From Isoptericola peretonis (lineage in GTDB: Bacteria > Actinomycetota > Actinomycetes > Actinomycetales > Cellulomonadaceae): 64,000 nt of DNA. A program made the translations under genes and the position numbers. The notes under the pieces are model-generated. The model was not told the origin of the DNA. It worked only from the letters and a program-made list of their open reading frames with translations, and made no database searches. The stretch spans positions 248,001 to 312,000 of the forward strand of contig JALQCY010000001.1 of the NCBI GenBank assembly GCA_023241745.1, read 5' to 3'. Positions 1 through 8,842 of the stretch are shown piece after piece (the stretch's first letter is position 1; each line of letters opens with the position of its first letter).

Positions 1-857
1 TGACCGTCGTGGTGGCCAGCCGAGACCGTCGCGACGAGCTCACCGCCACGCTCGGGCGCCACCGCGCCCCTGTGGTCCTCGTCGACAACGGCTCGACCGA
101 CGGGACGCCGGAGGCGGTCCGCACCGCCCACCCCGACGTCGACGTGGTGCGCCTGGGCCGCAACCTGGCGGCCGCGGCCCGGACGATCGGGGTGCGCCGC
201 GCCCGGACCCCCTACGTCGCGTTCGCGGACGACGACTCGTGGTGGGCCCCCGGGTCGCTCCACGCCGCGGCCGAGGTGCTCGCCGCCCGTCCCGAGGTGG
301 GCGCCGTGACGGCGACCACCCTCGTCGGGCCCGCCGGAGACCGCGACCCGTTCTCCGAAGCGCTCACCGCCTCTCCGCTGCGTGGTCGCCACGGGGACCT
401 GCCGGGGCCCCGGATCATCGGCTTCATGGCCTGCGCCACGATGGTGCGCCGCACCGACTTCCTGGCGGTGGGCGGCTTCGACGACGTCGTGCGGTTCCCC
501 GGCGAGGAGGAACGTCTCGCGTGGGACCTCACGGCCGCCGGCGTGGACCTCGTGCTCGTGCCCGCCGTGGTGGTGCACCACCACCCGTCGCCGCGCCGCT
601 CGGCACCGGCAGCCCGCCGTCGGGGGGTGGCACGGTCACGGCTGCTGACCGGCGTCATGCGCCTCCCGTGGTCGACCGTCGCCGCACGCACCGCCGCGGA
701 CGTCCTGTCGGGCGCTCCCGAACGGCGTGGCCTCTGGGACGCCCGGTCCGACCTGGCGGCGGCGCTGCGCGAGCGCCGGGTGCTGCCCGCCGACGTGCTG
801 GCCGACATCCGCGCGGTGGCCGGCCCCGGTCGTCGCCGCCACCGCCCCCGCGAGTGA
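1..857 (+). CDS. Glycosyltransferase family 2 (start codon cut by window edge)
   Basis: This is a GT-A fold glycosyltransferase that would transfer a sugar from a nucleotide-sugar donor; the acceptor is unknown. Bases 1-2 read TG and are followed in frame by codons for T-V-V-V-A-S-R-D-R-R, so the real start is probably an ATG or GTG whose first base lies just outside the window. Counting from the in-frame GTG at 9, the nucleotide-binding VDNGSTDGT motif is at about residues 25-33, the metal-binding D-D-D of FADDDSWW at 74-76, GGFDD at 155-159 and a catalytic-type E-E-E cluster at 166-168. No membrane segment is seen. It converges on the next gene with only 10 bp between them. Family assignment is firm; substrate cannot be told. 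Confidence 0.85.
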   Translation, partial: TVVVASRDRRDELTATLGRHRAPVVLVDNGSTDGTPEAVRTAHPDVDVVRLGRNLAAAARTIGVRRARTPYVAFADDDSWWAPGSLHAAAEVLAARPEVGAVTATTLVGPAGDRDPFSEALTASPLRGRHGDLPGPRIIGFMACATMVRRTDFLAVGGFDDVVRFPGEEERLAWDLTAAGVDLVLVPAVVVHHHPSPRRSAPAARRRGVARSRLLTGVMRLPWSTVAARTAADVLSGAPERRGLWDARSDLAAALRERRVLPADVLADIRAVAGPGRRRHRPRE

Positions 858-867
858 CCGCTGCGAG

Positions 868-1137
868 TCAGTGCGAACGCAGGGCGTCGACGAGCTCGTT
901 CTTGCGCATCGACGACCGGCCCTCGATCCCGATCTCGGCGGCGCGCTTGCGCAGGTCGGCCACCGTCCAGTCGTCGTAGGACCCGGACTCGCCACCCTTG
1001 CCGCCGACCTTCTTCCGGCCCTTCGCCGCTGCGGCGTTGGCGATCCGCGCGGACTTCTCCTTGCTGTTGCCCTCGTCGCGGAGCTCCTCGTAGAGCTCCT
1101 TGTCCTTGACGCTCGGCCCTGCATCTCGTCGCGGCAC
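868..1137 (-). CDS. Small Rho-N/SAP-like domain protein (DUF7218 type)
   Basis: An 89-residue basic protein of a family common in actinobacteria and usually annotated as Rho termination factor N-terminal-domain protein. The N-terminal half has the conserved [27 protein letters not shown] stretch split over residues 11-36. The C-terminal half (about 56-87, [20 protein letters not shown] and onward) resembles the short helix-extended-helix Rho-N/SAP fold that binds nucleic acid. The frame stays open further upstream, but the GTG at 1137 is preceded by GGAGGGAG at a good distance, which decides the start. The biochemical role is not known; nucleic-acid binding is inferred from the fold. Confidence 0.85.
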   Translation of the reverse strand: MPRRDAGPSVKDKELYEELRDEGNSKEKSARIANAAAAKGRKKVGGKGGESGSYDDWTVADLRKRAAEIGIEGRSSMRKNELVDALRSH

Positions 1138-1204
1138 GGTATCTCCCTCCGGTCCCGGGCTCACGTCCGCGCGTCGGCTTCGCGCGGGTGCCCGCTCTCG
1201 ACAA

Positions 1205-1694
1205 CTACCACTCACCGCCGGTGCCGGCACCTGCGGCGGAGTCGTGGTGGTCGGTGGAGGGAGGCGGAGGGACCGGCGACAGGCCGAAGAACACGGCGAT
1301 CCCCCAGGTCTCGGCGATCACCCCGACCGCGCCGGAGCCGAGCGGGCTCAGCCCGAGCGTCGCCAGCGACAGCAGGGCGGTGACCCGCCCGAGCAGCGCG
1401 CGTGGCGTCGATCGCCACGGCAACCACCGGCGTGGTGCCGAGGAGCAACAGCAACGGGGCCGTCGCGCCGACGGCGGCGAGCGTCGTCCGGCGCCCCAGG
1501 ACGGAGATCGGGCCGGTCGCGAGCAGGACGCTCACCAGGAGCCCCGCGACGCTGAACGCCGCGAGGACGCCGCCGGCCGAGGCGGGCCCCGAGAACGGCA
1601 GCTCCGCGAGGGCCGTGCCCACCACCAGCGGGACCAGGCCCTGCTGCCGCAGCCGCGCCGGCCGGAGCGGCGGGGCCGTGGTGCCTGCGGACAT
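1205..1694 (-). pseudogene. Decayed MFS transporter, C-terminal half only, frameshifted
   Basis: Two overlapping minus-strand frames together encode hydrophobic segments typical of the second half of a major facilitator exporter. From 1694, one frame gives LVPLVVGTALAELPF, VLAAFSVAGLLVSVLLA and TLAAVGATAPLLLLLG and then turns into arginine-rich nonsense. The other frame, used from about 1423 to 1205, continues with ALLGRVTALLSLATLGLSPL and [15 protein letters not shown], which matches the end of EntS-like MFS proteins. The join needs a frameshift near 1400-1423. The product would be about 160 residues against the usual ~400, so the N-terminal half (TM1-6) is missing. The remnant begins 2 bp beyond the tRNA terminator hairpin, suggesting a deletion that ended there. 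Confidence 0.65.
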
Positions 1695-1695
1695 G

Positions 1696-1732
1696 ACGAA
1701 GGCCCCGACCGGATCCCGGTCGGGGCCTTCGT
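1696..1732 (-). terminator. Intrinsic terminator hairpin after the initiator tRNA
   Basis: A perfect 15-bp inverted repeat (CGAAGGCCCCGACCG and its complement around a GATCC loop) lies 20 bp beyond the tRNA 3' end. There is no long U-run, as is common in high-GC actinobacteria. It would end the tRNA transcript before the MFS remnant. Confidence 0.75.
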
Positions 1733-1751
1733 GGATGTCGACGACATCCCG

Positions 1752-1828
1752 TGGTAGCGGGGGCAGGATTTGAACCTGCGACCTCTGGGTTATGAGCCCA
1801 GCGAGCTACCGAGCTGCTCCACCCCGCG
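1752..1828 (-). tRNA. Initiator tRNA-fMet (CAT anticodon), CCA encoded
   Basis: Read on the minus strand, the 77 nt fold as a tRNA: 5' acceptor CGCGGGG, D arm with GGTAGCTC, anticodon stem CTGGG / CCCAG with loop CTCATAA (anticodon CAT), T loop GGTTCAAATCC and a genomically encoded 3' ACCA. Two features mark it as the initiator rather than elongator Met or Ile2. The first base C1 faces a U at position 72, so the terminal pair is not Watson-Crick, and the anticodon stem carries the three consecutive G-C pairs (GGG/CCC) that guide the tRNA into the P site. It has its own promoter and terminator and no neighbouring tRNA. Confidence 0.97.
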
Positions 1829-1840
1829 TCGACTCCCTGA

Positions 1841-1869
1841 ACATTACGGCCTCGGCGGGCACGAATCAA
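1841..1869 (-). promoter_or_regulatory. Promoter of the initiator tRNA
   Basis: On the minus strand TTGATT (1864-1869) and TAATGT (1841-1846) are separated by 17 nt, a good match to -35 and -10 boxes of the housekeeping sigma factor. Transcription would start about 5-7 nt before the mature tRNA 5' end. Read from sequence only. Confidence 0.7.
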
Positions 1870-1963
1870 ATCGCATCGGGCGGATGGGACCGAGGTCACA
1901 CTCCCCGGTCGCCATGCCTCCCTCGACGCCCCCTCGACGACGGCGGCGCGAGGCCCCATAGAC

Positions 1964-2006
1964 GGCGCGGGGGCCGCCGGTCCGACGGACCGACGACCCC
2001 CGCGCC
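1964..2006 (-). terminator. Terminator hairpin of the UPF0182 gene
   Basis: Outer arms GGCGCGGGGG and CCCCCGCGCC pair perfectly and enclose a second palindrome, CGGTCC-GAC-GGACCG. It lies 14 bp beyond the stop codon of the UPF0182 gene. No U-tract is present. Confidence 0.65.
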
Positions 2007-2020
2007 GCGCTCTGCGGGCG

Positions 2021-5000
2021 TCAGCCCGCGGAGCCCAGCTCCGCCTCCGCGGCCACAGCGTCCTCGATTGCCTTCTGCAGACGGTCCTGCGCCTCGCCGT
2101 AGGCGGCGAAGTCGCCGGACTGCAGCGCCTGGTCGCTGTCGGCCAGCGCGTCGTTCGCCTCCTCGAGGGCGGCGTTCAGACGGGCCTGCGGGTCGCCCGA
2201 CGGCGCGGTGTCGCCGCTGGGCTCGGTCGAGGGCTCGGTCGTCGGTTCCGCCGTCGGCTCGGTGGTCGGCTCGGTCGGCTCGGTCGGCGTCTCGCCGCCC
2301 TCCACCGGGGCCGTGGGGACGTCGGTCTCGACCTCGCCGCCGGCGTCGCCGGCGTTGGCGCCGGAGTCGCCGCCGAAGACCTGGTCGAGCGCCTCGTCCA
2401 GGGTCTCCGCGTAGCCCGTCTGGTCACCGAACGCGACGAGCACGCGCCGCAGCAGCGGGAACTGCGTGCCGCCGGTGGACTGGATGTATACCGGCTGCAC
2501 GTACAGCAGACCGCCACCCACGGGCAGGGTCAGCTGGTTGCCGCGCACGACGTTCGACGAGCCCCGCTCGAGGATGTTGAGCTGCTCGGAGATCGTCGGG
2601 TTCGAGTCGAAGTTGTTCTGCACCTGACCGGGGCCCGGCACGGTCGAGTCGCGTGGCAGCTCCAGCAGCCTCAGGTCGCCGTACCCCTCGGCCACCTCGC
2701 CCTTCGTCGTCCCGGCGTCGCCGTCGGCCGCGAGGTACCCCGTGAGGATCTCTCGGTTGGTGTTACCGCCCGGGATGAAGGTGCTGGTGAGCGAGAACGC
2801 CGACTCCTCCTGACCCGGCATCTGCAGGGAGAGGTAGTACGGCGGCTGCTTCGCCGCGGTGGTGTCGCCGCCCGAGACCGGGTCGGCCGGGTTCGCCCAG
2901 AAGTCCTGGCCCGAGAAGAACTGCGCCGCGTCCTCCACGTGGTACTGCGTCAGCAGGGTGCGCTGCACCTTGAACATGTCCTCGGGGTAGCGCACGTGGC
3001 TCATCAGGTCGCCGGAGATCTCCGACATCGGCTCGACCGAGGTCGGGAACACGTCGGACCACGCCTGGAGGACGGGGTCCTCCGTGTCCCAGGCGTACAG
3101 GGTCACCGAGCCGTCGTAGGCGTCGACCGTGGCCTTCACCGAGTTGCGGATGTAGTTGACCTCTGGCGGCATCTCCACCGGCACGCCCTGGGCCGCGAGG
3201 GTCAGGGAGTCCGCCGTCGCCTCCTGCATCGGACGGCTGGTCGAGTACGGGTAGGCGTCCGACGTCGTGTACGCGTCGATGATCCACTTGACGCGCCCGT
3301 CCACCACGGCCGGGTACATGCCCTGGTCGAGGGTCAGCCAGGGCGCCACCTTCTGCACGCGCGTCATCGGGTCGCGGTCGTAGAGGATCTGCGACTCGGT
3401 CGTCACACGGTCGGAGAACAGGATCTCCTGCGCGCCGAACTTGAGCGCGTACAGCAGCTTGCTGCCGAACGAGCCGATCGACGGGCCGGCTTCCACGTCC
3501 TGCGTGGGGAACGTGGTGTTGACCTGCTGGCCGCCCTGCTCGTCGTCCGCCTGGTAGTCCAGCTCCCAGGGCGTCGTGTCCTCCGGCGCGCCCACGATCG
3601 AGTACTCCGTGGTGGACGGGCTGAAGTAGATGCGGGGCTCGTACCCCTTGTCGGTGAGCGCCCCCTGCGTGGGGATGCCGCCCTCGTAGAAGGCGGGCTG
3701 ACCGTCCGGGCCGGGCTGGTTGCCGTACGCGGCCACCACGCCGTACCCGTGCGTGAACACCGTGTGGTCGTTCACCCAGTTGCGCTGGCCGTCGCCCAGT
3801 CCGTCGAGGTTGAGCTCGCGGACCGCGATCACCGTGTCGCGGGACTCCCCGTCGATGTCGTACCGGTCCACCGCGAGGGTGTCGGCGAAGTTGTAGTACT
3901 GCTTGTTCTGCTGCAGCTGGCGGAACGACGGGCTGACGATCTGCGGGTCGAGCAGGCGCACCGAGGCCGTGGTCTCCGCGTCCTCCCGGAGCGCGCCCTG
4001 CTCCGCCTCGGTGGTGGCGGCGTACGGCTGGGTCTCGATCCCGTCCAGCCCGTACGCCGAGTGCGTGGCGTCGATGTTGCGCTGGATGTACTCGGCCTCG
4101 AGCTCCTGGGCGTTCGGGTTCACCTGGAAGCGCTGGACGACGGCGGGGTAGATGCCGCCGATCGCGATCGCCGACACCACCATGAGGCCGACGCCGATCG
4201 CCGGCAGGCGCCACGTGCCCCGCACGGCAGCCACCACGAACAGCAGGGCCACGAGCACCGCCACGCCCGTGAGGATCTCCTTGGACGGGATGACCGCGTG
4301 CACGTCCGAGTACGAGGCGCCGTTGTACGTCGCCGCGGTGCTGCCACCGTTCGTCGCCGTCAGCAGCGAGTACCGGTCCAGCCAGTAGTTGGCGCCGATC
4401 ACCAGCATGAGCACGGCGCCCAGCACCGCGAGGTGCACGCGGGACGCGCGGGTGGTGCGCGGGGTGCCCGCCGGCACCGGGCCGAGGCGGAGTCCCCCGT
4501 ACAGGTAGTGCGTCACCAGGGCGGCGATGCCGGCGATGATCACGACCGCCATGAGGAAGCTCACCACGAAGCGCAGCGCGGGCAACGTGAACACGAAGAA
4601 CCCGACGTCGATGCCGAACTCGGCGTCCCTCTCACCGAAGGAGGCCGGGTTGAGCGCGAGCAGCACGCCCCGCCACTGGGCGGAGGCGGCCACCCCCGCG
4701 AAGAAGCCCACGACCACCGGACCGGCGATCGTCACGACTCGGCGCAGCGGCTCGATCGCCTCACGGTACTGGTCGAGCGTGGCCTGCTCCGGCGTCGACG
4801 GCGCGTAGACCGGGCGCACCCGGTAGGCGACGGCGAACGAGGAGAAGACCGCGCCGCCCATCACCAGGAAGCCCAGCACGAACAAGATCCCGCGGGTGAT
4901 CCACTCGGTCCAGATCACGTTGCCGAAGCCGAGCGCGTCGAACCACATGACTTCGGTCCAGAACTGCGCGAGCAGGAGCAGCGCGACGACGACCGCGGCG

Positions 5001-5089
5001 ATCACCACCAGCGTGATCGCCAGGGGGCTGCGTCGACGTTTGGCGGGCGGGCCGCCGGGACGTCGACGGGGTGGGGCAGCGAAGGACAC
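2021..5089 (-). CDS. UPF0182 family large membrane protein
   Basis: A 1022-residue protein of the UPF0182 (COG1615) family, universal in many actinobacteria and of unknown function. After a basic proline-rich start there are about seven membrane segments (roughly 23-43, 63-88, 115-135, 168-195, 218-236, 270-288, 296-315), followed by a ~600-residue extracytoplasmic domain with family-typical stretches such as FADTLAVDRYDIDG and NWVNDHTVFTHGYG. Residues about 925-970 are a low-complexity TEPTEPTTEPTAEP-type tail, then a charged helical end (ARLNAALEEANDALADSD). It starts with GTG, preceded by GAGGTG. It follows the PDZ protease gene on the same strand, as in mycobacteria, so the two may act together at the envelope. 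The acidic repeat tail is the least conserved part. Confidence 0.93.
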   Translation of the reverse strand: MSFAAPPRRRPGGPPAKRRRSPLAITLVVIAAVVVALLLLAQFWTEVMWFDALGFGNVIWTEWITRGILFVLGFLVMGGAVFSSFAVAYRVRPVYAPSTPEQATLDQYREAIEPLRRVVTIAGPVVVGFFAGVAASAQWRGVLLALNPASFGERDAEFGIDVGFFVFTLPALRFVVSFLMAVVIIAGIAALVTHYLYGGLRLGPVPAGTPRTTRASRVHLAVLGAVLMLVIGANYWLDRYSLLTATNGGSTAATYNGASYSDVHAVIPSKEILTGVAVLVALLFVVAAVRGTWRLPAIGVGLMVVSAIAIGGIYPAVVQRFQVNPNAQELEAEYIQRNIDATHSAYGLDGIETQPYAATTEAEQGALREDAETTASVRLLDPQIVSPSFRQLQQNKQYYNFADTLAVDRYDIDGESRDTVIAVRELNLDGLGDGQRNWVNDHTVFTHGYGVVAAYGNQPGPDGQPAFYEGGIPTQGALTDKGYEPRIYFSPSTTEYSIVGAPEDTTPWELDYQADDEQGGQQVNTTFPTQDVEAGPSIGSFGSKLLYALKFGAQEILFSDRVTTESQILYDRDPMTRVQKVAPWLTLDQGMYPAVVDGRVKWIIDAYTTSDAYPYSTSRPMQEATADSLTLAAQGVPVEMPPEVNYIRNSVKATVDAYDGSVTLYAWDTEDPVLQAWSDVFPTSVEPMSEISGDLMSHVRYPEDMFKVQRTLLTQYHVEDAAQFFSGQDFWANPADPVSGGDTTAAKQPPYYLSLQMPGQEESAFSLTSTFIPGGNTNREILTGYLAADGDAGTTKGEVAEGYGDLRLLELPRDSTVPGPGQVQNNFDSNPTISEQLNILERGSSNVVRGNQLTLPVGGGLLYVQPVYIQSTGGTQFPLLRRVLVAFGDQTGYAETLDEALDQVFGGDSGANAGDAGGEVETDVPTAPVEGGETPTEPTEPTTEPTAEPTTEPSTEPSGDTAPSGDPQARLNAALEEANDALADSDQALQSGDFAAYGEAQDRLQKAIEDAVAAEAELGSAG

Positions 5090-5184
5090 GGTGCGGGCAC
5101 CTCACTCGTGCTCGGGACGGACGGACGTTCTGGGTGTGAACGTCCCTGTCATCCCTCAGGTTCCCACGCTTCGACCCCCGGTGG

Positions 5185-5211
5185 GTGACGGGGCCTTCAC
5201 CGGCCCGTCAC
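5185..5211 (-). terminator. Hairpin at the end of the PDZ protease gene
   Basis: The palindrome GTGACGGG / CCCGTCAC spans the stop codon of the PDZ gene and lies before the UPF0182 start. It could end or attenuate transcription between the two genes or stabilise the upstream mRNA. Which of these applies cannot be told from sequence. Confidence 0.45.
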
Positions 5212-6380
5212 GAGCACGCGCGCAGGTCCGCCCCGTCCCCCGCACCGATGGCCTCGACCGCCGAGCGCGCGTCGTCCAGCGTGGCCACGCGCACCACGTT
5301 CAGGCCGTCCGGGACGTGCCCCACCACCTCGTCGCAGTTGCCCGCCGGGGCCAGGAACCAGTCCGCGCCGGCGTCGCGGGCGCCGAAGAGCTTCTGCTGG
5401 ATGCCGCCGATCGGGCCGACCTGGCCGTCGACGCTCATGGTGCCCGTGCCCGCGACGTGCGCGCCGTCGAGCTCGTCCTCGGGCGTCATCTTCGTGATGA
5501 TCGCCAGCGCGAACATGGTCCCGGCGCTGGGCCCGCCGATGTCGCCCGGCCGGATCGTGACGTCGACCGGGTAGTCGTAGGACGGGTCGAGCAGCACCCC
5601 GAGCGCCGCGCGCCCGTCGCCCTCCCCCGTCGTCACCGTGAGGTCCGCCGGCTCGCCGTCCCGCTCGACGCCGAGGACGACGTCGTCGCCGGGTGTCACG
5701 CCGTCCAGCCCGGCGAGCAGGTCCTGGTGGGTGGTGACCTCCTGACCGTCGAGGCTGCGCACCACGTCGCCCGCCTCCACCACGCCCTCGGCCCCCGAGT
5801 CGGGCACCACGCCCGCGACCGTCAACGTGGCCGGCACCTCGTACCCGAGCTCCGTGAGGGCGGCCACGGTGGCGGCCGACTCGGAGCTCGCCATCTGCGC
5901 CTGGCCCACCTGCTGCTGCTGCTCACGCGTGGTCTGCTGCGGGAAGACCTCCTCGACCGGCCACACCGAACGCTCCTCCGAGCCCCAGCCCCACAGCACG
6001 TCGCCGAGCAGCACGTCGCCGCCGGGGCCGCCGTAGACGGAGACGGTGGTGAGCCGCAGCTCGCCGGTGACGTCGAACGTCTCAGCGCCCTCGATCTCGA
6101 CGACGGGCAGGGCGGTGGCGCTCTCCCCGTCGCCCGAGGCCTCGCCCGAGCCTCCGGAGCGGACGTCCGCACCCTGCAGGCCGAGGGTGTCCTCCGTGGG
6201 ACCGGGCGCCCGGATCGCGTACGGGGTGGGCAGGACGAGGAGCACGGCGGCGAGGAGCGCCGTCATCAGGAGCGAGATGCCGAGCGTCATGCTGCGCCGC
6301 GAGGCTCGCGGCGCGGGAAGCTCGTCCCCGTCGGGCGCCACGGGGTCGTCGGGCGCGAGGATGTCGCGGTCGAAGGTCAC
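5208..6380 (-). CDS. PDZ and Lon-type (S16) domain membrane serine protease, YlbL family
   Basis: A 390-residue single-pass membrane protein (anchor about 32-51) with a PDZ domain (about 185-255, VVPDSGAEGVVEAGDVVRSL) and a C-terminal Lon-like proteolytic domain. The S16 catalytic Ser-Lys pair is visible: S285 in GGPSAGTMFAL and K330 in GGIQQKLFGARDAG. Family members (YlbL, mycobacterial Rv3194c) are ATP-independent and act outside the membrane. A linker with poly-Q (TREQQQQVGQ) precedes the PDZ domain. The start is a GTG with no strong ribosome site. It is divergent from the DUF2342 gene and is followed by the UPF0182 gene; this trio is kept together in actinobacteria. Substrate unknown. Confidence 0.92.
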   Translation of the reverse strand: MTFDRDILAPDDPVAPDGDELPAPRASRRSMTLGISLLMTALLAAVLLVLPTPYAIRAPGPTEDTLGLQGADVRSGGSGEASGDGESATALPVVEIEGAETFDVTGELRLTTVSVYGGPGGDVLLGDVLWGWGSEERSVWPVEEVFPQQTTREQQQQVGQAQMASSESAATVAALTELGYEVPATLTVAGVVPDSGAEGVVEAGDVVRSLDGQEVTTHQDLLAGLDGVTPGDDVVLGVERDGEPADLTVTTGEGDGRAALGVLLDPSYDYPVDVTIRPGDIGGPSAGTMFALAIITKMTPEDELDGAHVAGTGTMSVDGQVGPIGGIQQKLFGARDAGADWFLAPAGNCDEVVGHVPDGLNVVRVATLDDARSAVEAIGAGDGADLRACS

Positions 6381-6586
6381 CGGCCCATCATCGCCGACGT
6401 TCCTGGACGTCGCGTCGGGTCACGGGCCTCCCGGGCGGCGTGCCTCAGGGTGTTCCGGGAGATCTGCGCCCAGAGCGAACCGCCGGAACCAGACCGCCCG
6501 GCCGGGCGTCGAGGGTGGTTACGGTGAACCGGTCGGCACACGGCCGTCGCCCGCCCGACGTCACGCACGCACAGCCGAGGAGCCTC

Positions 6587-8113
6587 ATGAGCAACCTTCC
6601 CGACGACCCCGAGGGTGCCGAGGAGCGCGAGCGCATGCTCCGCTCGATGCTGGAGGGCTTCTTCGGGGACCGTACCGACGAGGTCCTCGCCCAGATGCGG
6701 GCGCAGGGCATCGACCCGGCCGCGCTGGCCGGCATGCCCGGCGCGGGCACGCCCGACCCGGCCACGATGCAGCACGTCCTGGCGCAGGTGCAGCGGCTGC
6801 TGTCGGCCTCGGGCGACGGCCCCGTGAACACCGACGTCGCGCACGACATCGCCCGCCAGGTCGCGGTCGCGGAGGGCGACCCGTCGCTGACGGGAGGCCA
6901 GGCGAAGGCCGCCACCGACGCGCTCGGGGTGGCGGAGCTGTGGCTCGACGCCGTGACCGACCTGCCGCCCGCCGGCGGGCGCAGCCACGCCTGGAGCCGC
7001 TCGGAGTGGGTCGAGGCCACGCTCCCCGCGTGGCACCGCCTGGTCGCGCCGGTCGCGACCTCCGTGGCGGACGCCCTCGCCACGGTGCTGCGCGACCAGC
7101 TCCCCGACGAGCTCGGCGGCGGGGACGCCCTCGGCCTCCCGGGGCTCGCCGGCCTGCCCGCCGGCGCGCTGGGTGGCGGCCCAGGTGGCTTCGACCCCGC
7201 CGACATGATGCGGCGGCTCGGCTCGGCCGTGTTCGGCATGCAGGTGGGCCAGGCCGCGGGCACGCTCTCGCGCGAGGTCTTCGGGGCCACCGACGTCGGC
7301 GTCCCCCTGCTCGCGGAGCCGGCCACCGTGCTGCTGCCCAGCAACGTCGCGGCGTTCGCCGACGGCCTGGACGCCCCGCTCGAGGAGGTGCGCCACTTCC
7401 TCGCGCTGCGCGAGGCGGCGCACGCCCGGCTGTTCACGCACGTGCCGTGGCTCGCGGCACACCTGCACGGCCTGGTCGAGCAGTACGCACGCGGGATCAC
7501 CATCGACCTGGACGTGCTCGAGCAGCAGGTGCGGGACATCGACCCCGGCGACCCGGAGGCCCTGCGCGGCGCTCTCACCGGTGGCGTCTTCGGCCTGCAG
7601 CACACGCCGGAGCAGGAGGCCACGCTGCTGCGGCTCGAGACGGCTCTGGCCCTCGTCGAGGGCTGGGTGACCGAGGTCGCGGCCACCGCCGCGCTGCCCC
7701 ACCTGCCGCACACCTACCCGCTGCGGGAGATGATCCGCCGCCGCCGCGCCGCCGGCGGCCCCGCCGAGCACACCTTCGCCACCCTCGTCGGGCTCGAGCT
7801 GCGCCCCCGCCGCTCCCGCGACGCGACCGCGCTCTTCGCGCACGTGCTCGCCGAGGGCGGGCCGGAGGCCCGCGACGCCGTGTGGGACCACCCGGACCTG
7901 CTGCCCGGCACCGCCGACCTCGACGACCCCGCCGGCTACTTCTCCCGGCGGGCCGCGCAGGCGGACGAGCAGTCCGACGTCGACGCCGCGCTCGCCCAGA
8001 TCTTCGGGGCGGCGGAGGGCGACGCGGCGGACGCCTCGGACGACGCCCCGACGCAGGACCGGCAGAGCGGACCGGAGGACGGCGGACCGTCGAAGGACGA
8101 CCCGAAGGCCTGA
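6587..8113 (+). CDS. DUF2342 zinc-dependent metallopeptidase-like protein
   Basis: A 508-residue protein of the DUF2342 / Zincin_2 family. The open frame extends upstream, but the ATG at 6587 follows GAGGAG and gives the family's usual N terminus (MSNLPDDPEGAEERERMLRS). The central part carries the zincin-like motif LREAAHARLF at about residues 273-282, with downstream histidines in HVPWLAAHLHGLVEQ, consistent with an E-x2-H metal site. The N-terminal third is Met/Gly/Ala-rich and the C-terminal 40 residues are acidic and disordered. No signal peptide is seen, so it should be cytoplasmic. It is divergent from the PDZ protease. Peptidase activity is predicted from the motif only. Confidence 0.9.
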   Translation: MSNLPDDPEGAEERERMLRSMLEGFFGDRTDEVLAQMRAQGIDPAALAGMPGAGTPDPATMQHVLAQVQRLLSASGDGPVNTDVAHDIARQVAVAEGDPSLTGGQAKAATDALGVAELWLDAVTDLPPAGGRSHAWSRSEWVEATLPAWHRLVAPVATSVADALATVLRDQLPDELGGGDALGLPGLAGLPAGALGGGPGGFDPADMMRRLGSAVFGMQVGQAAGTLSREVFGATDVGVPLLAEPATVLLPSNVAAFADGLDAPLEEVRHFLALREAAHARLFTHVPWLAAHLHGLVEQYARGITIDLDVLEQQVRDIDPGDPEALRGALTGGVFGLQHTPEQEATLLRLETALALVEGWVTEVAATAALPHLPHTYPLREMIRRRRAAGGPAEHTFATLVGLELRPRRSRDATALFAHVLAEGGPEARDAVWDHPDLLPGTADLDDPAGYFSRRAAQADEQSDVDAALAQIFGAAEGDAADASDDAPTQDRQSGPEDGGPSKDDPKA

Positions 8114-8143
8114 TCACCCGCCTGGTCGGGCCGACCCCGGCGG

Positions 8144-8704
8144 TCAGCCGGCGACGGTGCCCTCGTCGCCGGCCGGCGCGGGCGCCGCACCGCCGTCGTC
8201 CTGGACGAACGAGACGCCCTCGAGGAAGCCGCGGGCGCGCTCGGTGCGGGGATAGCTCTCGAGCAGGCGCCAGAAGGCGGGACCGTGCCCGGCGTGCAGC
8301 AGGTGGGCCAGCTCGTGCAGCAGCACGTAGTCGAGCACCCACTCGGGCATGCCCTGCACGCGGGTGGAGATCCGGATCGACCCGTCGACCAGCGTGCACG
8401 AGCCCCAGCGCCGTCCCTGCTGCGGCGACCACGACACGCTCGTCGGCCGGGCGCGCCCGTCCAGGTAGCGCTCCGACAGCTCGTGCGCCCGCTCCACGAG
8501 CTCGGCGTCGGAGGGACGCCGCCGCCGCTCCTTGTCCTCGAGCCGCGCGAGCATCTTGGCGACCCACTCGCGCTCCTGCGCGCGAGAGAACCGCGCGGGG
8601 ATGGCCACGACGGTGCGTTCACCGTCGCGGTACGCGCTGACCGTCGCGGTCCGACGACGACTGCGCCGGACCTCCACCGACGTCGCCATCGTGTCGTGGG
8701 CCAC
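8144..8704 (-). CDS. YgjP-type (DUF45, M48-like) metal-dependent hydrolase
   Basis: A 186-residue cytoplasmic protein of the YgjP/DUF45 family. The zinc motif HELAH is at residues 130-134 and the third ligand is probably H140 in HAGHGPAFW, the family's usual arrangement (HELxH then H-x2-x-FW). The preceding RRWGSCTLVDGSIRIS block is also diagnostic. The start is uncertain: the GTG at 8704 lies 6 nt after a TACCGT -10-like box, which would fit a leaderless mRNA, while an ATG at 8689 is the alternative; neither has a ribosome site. It converges on the DUF2342 gene. The substrate of the family is not established. Confidence 0.88.
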   Translation of the reverse strand: MAHDTMATSVEVRRSRRRTATVSAYRDGERTVVAIPARFSRAQEREWVAKMLARLEDKERRRRPSDAELVERAHELSERYLDGRARPTSVSWSPQQGRRWGSCTLVDGSIRISTRVQGMPEWVLDYVLLHELAHLLHAGHGPAFWRLLESYPRTERARGFLEGVSFVQDDGGAAPAPAGDEGTVAG

Positions 8705-8732
8705 GGCACGACGGTACCGGGAATTCGTGAAC

Positions 8733-8754
8733 TTTGTGTGTCAGAACACACGAA
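8733..8754. promoter_or_regulatory. Inverted repeat in the peptidase/ThiF divergent gap
   Basis: TTTGTGTG and CACACGAA are separated by 6 nt and pair with one G-T mismatch, about 30 bp upstream of the peptidase start. It is a possible operator. It is short and single, so the call is weak. Confidence 0.3.
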
Positions 8755-8842
8755 CCGGGCCTCCGGCGGACCTTGTCATGGTCGAGGCGATGCCTGTGGA
8801 CGACGCCGCGGACCGCCCGGCGGGGCGTGCCAGGGTGACCGC

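Noticed and set aside
1212..1694. A functional 160-residue membrane protein
   Set aside because: After about 95 residues the frame becomes arginine-rich without similarity while the transporter sequence continues in the other frame, so a frameshifted remnant is the better reading.
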